A DNA stretch of 9,500 nucleotides from Deltaproteobacteria bacterium. Lineage in GTDB: Bacteria > Bdellovibrionota > UBA1018 > UBA923. The DNA is taken from positions 1 to 9,500 of the forward strand of contig JACQAX010000224.1 of the NCBI GenBank assembly GCA_016194795.1. Direction: 5' to 3'. Position numbers and translations under genes: made by a program. Below, piece by piece: positions 5,453 through 9,500 of this stretch; the stretch's first letter is position 1, and each line of letters begins with the position of its first letter. The notes beneath the pieces were generated by a model that saw only the letters and a list, made by a program, of their open reading frames with translations, was not told where the DNA came from and searched no databases.

Positions 5453-6733
5453 ATGGGGAAACGGCTTTTTTTGCTTCTGGGGATGAGTTTGGGGATGAGC
5501 TTAACGACCTTGTGGGCGCAGGCGTCGCCGATCACCGACGCCAGCGAACAGCGCGCGCTCGTCGAGGCGCTTTCGGGCGCGGCGCAGCTCGGCGTGGGCG
5601 GCTTGCCGGCCGTCATCAGTCAGCGCTTCAGCGACAGCCCCGAGATCCAGACGACCGCGCAATATCTGAAGACGCGCTACGACGCGCTCGGCATCCCGGC
5701 GGAGGTGCTGCAGTACGACCCGCTCGACGCGTACCCGTATTATTTTCAGAACACCGACAAGACCTACCGCTCGTATTTCATCCACATGACCCCGATGCTG
5801 CAGGCCGATTTCGACGGGCTTTGCGCCGGGACGCTTCCAGGCGACAAGATCGAGACCGTCCAGAAGCGCCTGAAACGCGTGGGCCTCGATCAGCAGACGA
5901 TGTGCGCAGCCGTTTCGAAAGACCGCGTCGAGCTCTACATCCGCACGACGGTCGCGCACACGGCCGCGATCACCAAGAAGATGCTCGAGACGCGCTCGCT
6001 CGCGACGTGGCCGAACGTGATCGCCCTTCTCGAAACGGGCCGCGGCGAGACCGGTGCCCGCCCGCTCTGCGTGATCGGCGCGCACATGGACAGCGTCGCG
6101 CGCGACGGCGGCGGCCGCGGGCCGATCATCTCGCCGGCGACGCTCGCGCCCGGCGCCGACGACAACGGCAGCGGAACGGCAGCCGTGCTCACGCTCGCGC
6201 GCGGTTTGCATGACTGGCTTGCCGAGACGAAGCCGGGGGCGCTCAAGTGCGACATCGCGATATTGCATTTCTCGGGCGAGGAAGAGGGCCTGCTTGGAAG
6301 CATCGCCTTCGCACACCTCCAGCTCAAGCGTCCCGTGCTTTGGATGGTGAACTTCGACATGATCGCCTATAACGGCGCCAAAACGCCGCACGACGCGGTC
6401 GTCAACGTCGGCTACGACAAGGCCTTCGGCCGCGCGCTCGCCGAGCCGTTCGCCGCGAGCGTCGAGGGGCTCAGGTCGCTCGTCATCGAGCGGGACACCT
6501 TCATCTACAGCAGCGACCAGATCGCCTTCTGGGACGTGGGCGTGCCGGCCATCTCGATCAGCGAGCAGGCGTGCTCGAACGCCGCGTGCAACGAGCCGTT
6601 CAAGCTTTTCAACCCGACGCTGCATACGCCCGACGACGTGGCGGCGATTCTCGACTTCGACTATGCGGCGCGGATCATCGAGCGCTCGTACGACGGCTTG
6701 AAGACGCTGCTCAAGGGCGGCAGATCGAATTGA
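5453..6733 (+). CDS. Secreted M28-family zinc aminopeptidase
   Basis: A 426-residue exported metallopeptidase. A signal peptide is evident: basic GKR, hydrophobic LFLLLGMSLGMSLTTLW, then AQA before SP (cut near 24/25). The catalytic domain shows the co-catalytic two-zinc set: His211 in GAHMDS, Asp236 in GADDNGSG, Glu276/Glu277 in SGEEEG (general base and ligand), Asp302 in NFDMIAYNG and His391 in LHTPDD. Cys374 and Cys379 near the metal site could form a disulfide, as in the Vibrio-type aminopeptidases. The extra region from about 60 to 195 is of unknown fold and not part of the M28 core. It probably releases N-terminal residues from peptides outside the cytoplasm; specificity is unknown. It lies 15 bases behind xerC and so is probably cotranscribed. 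Its 3' end overlaps the opposing nuclease gene by 23 bases. Confidence 0.93.
   Translation: MGKRLFLLLGMSLGMSLTTLWAQASPITDASEQRALVEALSGAAQLGVGGLPAVISQRFSDSPEIQTTAQYLKTRYDALGIPAEVLQYDPLDAYPYYFQNTDKTYRSYFIHMTPMLQADFDGLCAGTLPGDKIETVQKRLKRVGLDQQTMCAAVSKDRVELYIRTTVAHTAAITKKMLETRSLATWPNVIALLETGRGETGARPLCVIGAHMDSVARDGGGRGPIISPATLAPGADDNGSGTAAVLTLARGLHDWLAETKPGALKCDIAILHFSGEEEGLLGSIAFAHLQLKRPVLWMVNFDMIAYNGAKTPHDAVVNVGYDKAFGRALAEPFAASVEGLRSLVIERDTFIYSSDQIAFWDVGVPAISISEQACSNAACNEPFKLFNPTLHTPDDVAAILDFDYAARIIERSYDGLKTLLKGGRSN
5479..5502 (+). repeat. 12-base tandem duplication in the M28 signal peptide
   Basis: GGGGATGAGTTT is followed at once by GGGGATGAGCTT, 11 of 12 bases identical. It encodes the doubled residues GMSL-GMSL in the hydrophobic core of the signal peptide and keeps the frame. 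A T7 run (5466-5472) lies just upstream in the same leader. Confidence 0.7.
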
Positions 6734-7322
6734 GGGCGAAGGCCCAGAGGCGCGCGCCGAGGGCGAGCTGATCCATCGCGAGCGCGCCGGTCCTTTCCCA
6801 GAGGATCTTTTTCTCGAAACGAGGCTGCGGCTCGGTCTTGTACTTGTGGTGCTTCGAGCGTTTGGGCATGACGAGCGCGTGGCGCGCCTCGGCGAAGAGC
6901 TTCGGGACTTTCACGCAGCTTTGCTCGGCCGTATCGAAGACGAGATGGCGAAGGTCAAACTGGTCCCAGAGCTCGGGCAGACGCTCGGCGGCGAGCCGCT
7001 TCTTCACGCCGGCGCGGACGTCGGCCTCGAAGCGGTTGAGCATCTTCGTCTCGAACTGCGCGTGGATGTCGGGGAGCCCGGCCTCGTCGCCGTCATAATC
7101 GTGGTTCGTGTGCAATGGCTGCGAGAGGTCGCCGAGATAGTGCGAGATGCCGTGGAGGCGCTCGGCGAGCCCGTCCCAGTTCTTGTCTTTCAGGGCCTTC
7201 TTCGCGTCGGCCGCCCAGTCGAGGATGTGGTAGACGAGCCGGCCCTGCTTCGTGTCGGCGGCCTCGTTTCGCACGCGCCAGTCGCGCGGCTGCCGGTCGA
7301 CGTGGAAGAAGTGCATGCGCGC

Positions 7323-7325
7323 CTA
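7323..7325 (-). other. In-frame amber codon inside the S1/P1-like gene
   Basis: On the coding strand the codons read CAC CCG GCC TAG GCG CGC ATG CAC TTC. Conserved family sequence lies in the same frame on both sides (GHRIIAEEG upstream, HFFHVD downstream). A single change from TGG, CAG or GAG would create this stop. No downstream hairpin or other recoding signal is evident. Confidence 0.65.
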
Positions 7326-7485
7326 GGCCGGGTGGCGGAAGCGCTCCTGCCGCCAGATCCGGTCGGGGTCGTTGACGTGCTCGATGAGCCGCGCGGCCGT
7401 GACGTGGCAACCCGCGAGCACGGCCTCTCCGGCCAGGCCCGCGCCTTCCTCGGCGATGATCCTGTGGCCCAGCTCCGAACACGGC

Positions 7486-7490
7486 TTTTT
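7486..7490 (-). other. T5 run, probable +1 frameshift site
   Basis: Coding-strand GAAAAAGCC. With four instead of five A, the reading KRFTEK continues into PCSELGHRIIAEEG and joins the upstream open frame to the nuclease frame. The span from 7668 to 6711 is 958 bases (3n+1), as one extra base predicts. It is less certain than the amber codon because the upstream frame might be another gene. Confidence 0.4.
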
Positions 7491-7686
7491 CAGTAAAGCG
7501 CTTGTCCGTCGTTGCCTTGTCCGCGATTTTGTCACGAAGGCGGGAGATTTTCATCTTTTCGGTGGGAAGATCGACGACTTGGGGGTCTGGCTTCTCGCCG
7601 GAAGGCGTGGACGCGCCTCCCGGCGGAACCAATGGACGCTTTTTTCGTGGTTGTGAAGAAAAAGGCATCTTCTCTACTGCGGAAGG

Positions 7687-7902
7687 TTAGGAGGCTCTCG
7701 GAGCTTTTCTCTGGAGACGCTTATTGACCTCTTCCTCGGAGACTTCGCTCACGAGGCAGTCGTCTTCGACCATGCTGAAGGCATACCACTTGTCGTAAAT
7801 GCGCTGAAACAGCACCTCCGCCTCGAACTCGAGGTCGCGAGAGGTGGCGCCGGTGCCGCCTTCGTAGGTGTTTCCGTTTTTGGTATTTTTCTTCGTGCTC
7901 AT
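7687..7902 (-). CDS. 71-residue protein of unknown function
   Basis: I do not recognise this protein. It starts with a flexible polar stretch (STKKNTKNGNTYEGGTGAT), continues with a compact region containing acidic and aromatic residues (FEAEVLFQRIYDKWYAFSM, then VEDDCLVSEVSEEEVNKRL) and ends in a basic tail (QRKAPRAS). It has no signal peptide or membrane segment and one cysteine at residue 49, so a cytosolic, perhaps small folded protein is expected. The start is well fixed: AGGAGG (7909-7914) lies six bases before the ATG. It is downstream of the M48 gene across a 98-base gap holding two hairpins, and 18 bases before the interrupted nuclease gene. Its own strong ribosome binding site argues for substantial expression. 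Confidence 0.7.
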   Translation of the reverse strand: MSTKKNTKNGNTYEGGTGATSRDLEFEAEVLFQRIYDKWYAFSMVEDDCLVSEVSEEEVNKRLQRKAPRAS

Positions 7903-7908
7903 GGATTC

Positions 7909-7914
7909 CCTCCT
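7909..7914 (-). promoter_or_regulatory. Strong ribosome binding site of the 71-residue protein gene
   Basis: AGGAGG on the minus strand, six bases upstream of the ATG at 7902. It is the best Shine-Dalgarno match in the window and fixes the start of the short gene. Confidence 0.75.
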
Positions 7915-7923
7915 GGAATTTGA

Positions 7924-7967
7924 GTGGCTGGCTGCCACACCAAACTCTTCGGACCGTGTCGGCCGAA
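7924..7967 (-). other. Two hairpins in the gap before the 71-residue protein gene
   Basis: The 98-base gap 7903-8000 contains two inverted repeats. One is a perfect five-pair stem, GTGGC-TGGCT-GCCAC (7924-7938). The other is a seven-pair stem with one bulged base, TTCGG-A-CC, loop GTGTC, GG-CCGAA (7948-7967). Neither is followed by a clear U tract on the minus strand, so neither is a convincing intrinsic terminator. They could partly end the M48 transcript, mark a processing site or stabilise the downstream message. Confidence 0.35.
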
Positions 7968-8000
7968 CTACAGTGGGAATTTTTTGCCTTGGGAAAATCC

Positions 8001-8810
8001 TCAGCGGACCGGGGCGCCGGTGCCGTATTTCTGGGGCGCGGCATTGTAGAGGGCCATCGCCCCCGGGAGCCAGCCGTCGAGGTTCGCCCGCCGAGTCGAG
8101 TCGGACGGGTGAGTCGAGAGCAGCTCGGGCGGCTTGGAGCCCCCGGCTGAAGCCATTCTCTCCCAAAGCCGGCTTGCCTCGGAGGGATCGTAGCCGGCCT
8201 TGGCCATGTACTGCTGGCCGACCTGGTCGGCCTCGGTTTCGTCGCCGCGCGAATACTTCAGGCTGAAGAAGGTGACGGCGAGGCCCGCGGCCGCGGCGCC
8301 GAGGCCGGCGAAGAGCTTGCACTTCGGGTCCTTGCAGAGAAACTGGCTGGCGACGACGCCCGCGATGCCGATGCCCGCGCCGAGATACGCGTCCTTGATC
8401 GCGCGCGCGTAGCGCTGCTTGCCGTGGCGCTTCGTCGCGTGCGCGACTTCGTGCCCGAGCACGGCCGCGAGCGCGCCCTCGGTTTTCAGCACGGGCATGA
8501 TGCCGGTATAGACCGCGATTTTGCCGCCGGGCATGCACCACGCGTTCACCTCGGGGCTCTCGATCAGGACGGCTTCCCACTGGAAGGGCTCTCCCGAGGC
8601 GACCTCGATTCGTCGGGCCACGCGCTGGACCATCCCGTTCCATTCCGCGTTGCTCGAGAACCTCGCCTTCGACTTCACGTCGGCGTAGGCCTTCGCCGCT
8701 TCGGCGTTGATGTCGGCGTCGCTCGGCTCCTTGCCTCCGGGCAGCGAGGCGCAGCCGTAGGAGATGAAGCTGACAATCAAAAGAATCGTGAAAACGCGAA
8801 GCAGTCTCAT
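8001..8810 (-). CDS. M48-family metalloprotease with a lipoprotein-like leader (LoiP/YcaL/BepA type)
   Basis: A 269-residue zinc protease of the M48 family, probably acting in the periplasm on misfolded or misassembled envelope proteins, as LoiP, YcaL and BepA do in E. coli. The leader RLLRVFTILLIVSFISYGC places Cys20 after a hydrophobic stretch. The lipobox (S-Y-G-C) is atypical, so lipidation is likely but not certain. Zinc-site motif HEVAH (120-124) lies in AVLGHEVAHATKRHG; Glu191 in YSRGDETEADQVG is the third ligand; STHPSDSTRRANL (232-244) is the usual downstream block. A hydrophobic Gly/Ala segment at 142-183 may be the membrane-contacting region. The start at 8810 is chosen because it begins the leader and has AGGGG six bases upstream; an in-frame start at 8888 would put 26 polar residues before the leader and lie inside the promoter. 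It is first in a minus-strand group with the 71-residue protein gene. Confidence 0.93.
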   Translation of the reverse strand: MRLLRVFTILLIVSFISYGCASLPGGKEPSDADINAEAAKAYADVKSKARFSSNAEWNGMVQRVARRIEVASGEPFQWEAVLIESPEVNAWCMPGGKIAVYTGIMPVLKTEGALAAVLGHEVAHATKRHGKQRYARAIKDAYLGAGIGIAGVVASQFLCKDPKCKLFAGLGAAAAGLAVTFFSLKYSRGDETEADQVGQQYMAKAGYDPSEASRLWERMASAGGSKPPELLSTHPSDSTRRANLDGWLPGAMALYNAAPQKYGTGAPVR

Positions 8811-8831
8811 GAGGTACCCCTGTCTTGAATT

Positions 8832-8845
8832 CCGGACATGTTCGG
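8832..8845. promoter_or_regulatory. 14-base palindrome, possible operator
   Basis: CCGGACATGTTCGG is a near-perfect inverted repeat (six of seven pairs) centred on ACATGT. It lies between the predicted start of the M48 transcript and its ribosome binding site, where a bound repressor would block transcription. The hexamer GACATG within it recurs at 8924-8929 and, inverted, at 8911-8916. Confidence 0.4.
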
Positions 8846-8867
8846 TAATTATTTCATTTTTTAGCGT

Positions 8868-8896
8868 ATTATGGAAAAAATCCGGCATGATTTCAA
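8868..8896 (-). promoter_or_regulatory. sigma70-like promoter of the M48 gene
   Basis: On the minus strand TTGAAA (8891-8896), a 17-base spacer and CATAAT (8868-8873), each matching five of six consensus bases. Predicted start is near 8861, leaving about 50 bases of leader with an AGGGG ribosome binding site. The same AT-rich box reads TATTAT on the plus strand and could also serve the divergent regulator gene. Confidence 0.6.
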
Positions 8897-8906
8897 GAGA
8901 CGCGGT

Positions 8907-8933
8907 GGGGCATGTCGTTTGCTGACATGGCCC
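8907..8933 (+). promoter_or_regulatory. Inverted repeat upstream of the response regulator start
   Basis: GGGGCATGTC, loop GTTTGCT, GACATGGCCC: nine pairs with one G-G mismatch. It ends two bases before the AGGAG ribosome binding site (8936-8940) of the gene at 8950. It could be a DNA operator for autoregulation or an RNA hairpin affecting translation. Confidence 0.45.
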
Positions 8934-8949
8934 TCAGGAGCTCACCATA

Positions 8950-9500
8950 ATGACTGATCGCCGAAAGAAGATTCTCGTCGTCGACGACGACAAGAGCATC
9001 CATCTCGCCACGAAGTACGTGCTTCGAGACGCCTACGATTGCCTGAGCGCCTACGACGGCGACGAGGCTCGCGCCGTGCTTCGAAGCCAGCCGGTCGACG
9101 TCGTGCTGCTCGACATCCACATGCGCCACGAGGGCGAGGGCCTCGCGTACCTTCCGCGTCTCAAAGAGATCGACCCCGACGTCGACGTCATCGTCGTGAG
9201 CGCCAACACCGAGATCGATCTCGCGACGCGCGCGATCCACGCGGGCGCGAGCGCCTATCTGATCAAAGAAAACTCCGCCGAGCAGCTTCTCATCACCATC
9301 GAGACCGTCCTCAGCCGGCGCGAGATGCTGCGCGAGAACCGCCACTACGTCCGCGACCGCACGCGCGTGCTCGAGAAGAACCGCATCATCGGAAGCTCGC
9401 CCGCCGTCCGCCAGCTCATGCAGGACATCGAGAAGGTGCGGCGCTCGCGGGCCAACGTCATCATCCTCGGCGAAACCGGCTGCGGCAAGGAGCTCGTCGC
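8950..9500 (+). CDS. NtrC-family sigma54-dependent response regulator (5' part)
   Basis: The first 183 residues are visible and the gene runs off the right edge. Residues 6-120 form a receiver domain: acidic pocket VVDDD (10-14), phosphoacceptor Asp55 in LLDIHM, Ser84 in IVVSAN and Lys106 in YLIK. The lysine is followed by Glu where most receivers have Pro. A charged helical linker (122-145, REMLRENRHYVRDR) leads to the AAA+ sigma54-activation domain, starting IIGSSPAVRQLMQDI and reaching Walker A GETGCGKELV (174-183), which has Cys where Thr is usual. The protein should be phosphorylated by a histidine kinase not seen here and activate sigma54 promoters; targets are unknown. AGGAG (8936-8940) nine bases upstream fixes the start. 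It is divergent from the M48 gene, so shared control of an envelope-stress response is possible but speculative. Confidence 0.93.
   Translation, partial: MTDRRKKILVVDDDKSIHLATKYVLRDAYDCLSAYDGDEARAVLRSQPVDVVLLDIHMRHEGEGLAYLPRLKEIDPDVDVIVVSANTEIDLATRAIHAGASAYLIKENSAEQLLITIETVLSRREMLRENRHYVRDRTRVLEKNRIIGSSPAVRQLMQDIEKVRRSRANVIILGETGCGKELV

Larger units (their letters stand above)
6711..7668 (-). pseudogene. S1/P1 nuclease or zinc phospholipase C-like protein, interrupted
   Basis: The C-terminal piece (6711-7316, 201 residues if started at its own ATG) has family marks: HFFHVD near its start, GISHYLGDLSQPLH (56-69, supplying His59, Asp63 and His69 as zinc ligands) and DIHAQFETKM (83-92). The same frame continues upstream past an in-frame TAG (7323-7325) into GHRIIAEEGAGL, which resembles the family's N-terminal G-H-x-x-I-A block. 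The gene is therefore split by an amber codon, not by a shift. Further upstream the frame MPFSSQPRKKRPLV (from 7668) to KRFTEK can be joined by removing one A from an A5 run (plus-strand T5, 7486-7490), giving about 318 codons. That N-terminus is hydrophilic and Pro-rich with no signal peptide, odd for a secreted family, so it may instead be a separate short gene. It follows the 71-residue protein gene by 18 bases, probably in one operon with the M48 gene. Confidence 0.65.

Noticed and set aside
5501..6625. A 374-codon minus-strand open frame opposite the M28 peptidase gene
   Set aside because: It is antisense to an intact M28 domain with all zinc ligands, has charged low-complexity composition, and has no ribosome binding site of note.
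7323..7325. The amber codon as pyrrolysine
   Set aside because: Pyrrolysine is known mainly in methylamine methyltransferases, no pyl gene is in the window, and a simple nonsense or sequencing error explains it.
8832..8845. The palindrome as a Gram-positive-type LexA (SOS) box
   Set aside because: The half-sites are two bases apart; the LexA box of that type needs GAAC and GTTC separated by four bases.
8820..8949. A sigma54 promoter for the response regulator
   Set aside because: I looked for GG and GC at -24/-12 spacing in a TGGCAC-N5-TTGC-like context and found no convincing match in this gap.
8893..9345. A 150-codon minus-strand open frame opposite the response regulator
   Set aside because: It lies over an intact receiver domain and would collide with the M48 promoter; no family signal.

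Overview
This is a GC-rich, gene-dense bacterial window with Gram-negative character: a Cys-bearing leader on a periplasmic-type M48 peptidase, an outer-membrane beta-barrel-like protein, a core-sugar-type glycosyltransferase and a sigma54-dependent response regulator. TrmFO (folate-dependent tRNA m5U54 methylation) is absent from most gamma-proteobacteria but common in delta-proteobacteria-like lineages and Firmicutes. With the GC content and the NtrC-type regulator it points towards a former delta-proteobacterial group (Bdellovibrionota or Myxococcota-like). That placement is inference, not proof. I see no mobile element, tRNA, rRNA or CRISPR array, and no gene-free stretch longer than about 140 bases.

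Layout. 1-128: 3' end of an unidentified plus-strand gene. 103-981 (minus): a stand-alone GIY-YIG nuclease resembling the N-terminal half of UvrC, or Cho. 1029-1865 (plus): a family 2 glycosyltransferase of the WaaE type. 1866-4503 (minus): a three-gene operon read trmFO, EamA transporter, small outer-membrane-type protein, with overlapping stops and starts. The last two genes are broken in this sequence. 4547-6733 (plus): xerC, then a secreted M28 zinc aminopeptidase. 6711-8810 (minus): an M48 metalloprotease with a Cys-bearing leader, a 71-residue unknown protein, and an S1/P1-nuclease/zinc-phospholipase-C-like gene that carries an in-frame amber codon and probably a frameshift. 8950-9500 (plus): the start of an NtrC-family response regulator that runs off the window.

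The strands alternate in blocks, giving convergent gene ends that abut or overlap (103/128, 1865/1866, 6711/6733) and three short divergent promoter regions (982-1028, 4504-4546, 8811-8949). In the first two, -10-like hexamers sit six or seven bases before the start codon, as expected for leaderless or nearly leaderless mRNAs. The third has a near-consensus promoter for the M48 gene, a palindrome, and a hairpin just upstream of the regulator's ribosome binding site.

The most notable feature is the cluster of lesions. The outer-membrane gene has one extra base in a G6 run. The EamA gene lacks roughly 40 codons of its first domain and changes frame. The S1/P1-like gene has an amber codon, and probably one extra base in a T5 run. 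Two of these are +1 errors in homopolymers, so draft-assembly error and real gene decay both need consideration. No clear new multi-gene system is visible. The best candidates for something undescribed are the 71-residue protein with its hairpin-rich leader, and the interlocked leaderless promoter pair between trmFO and xerC.
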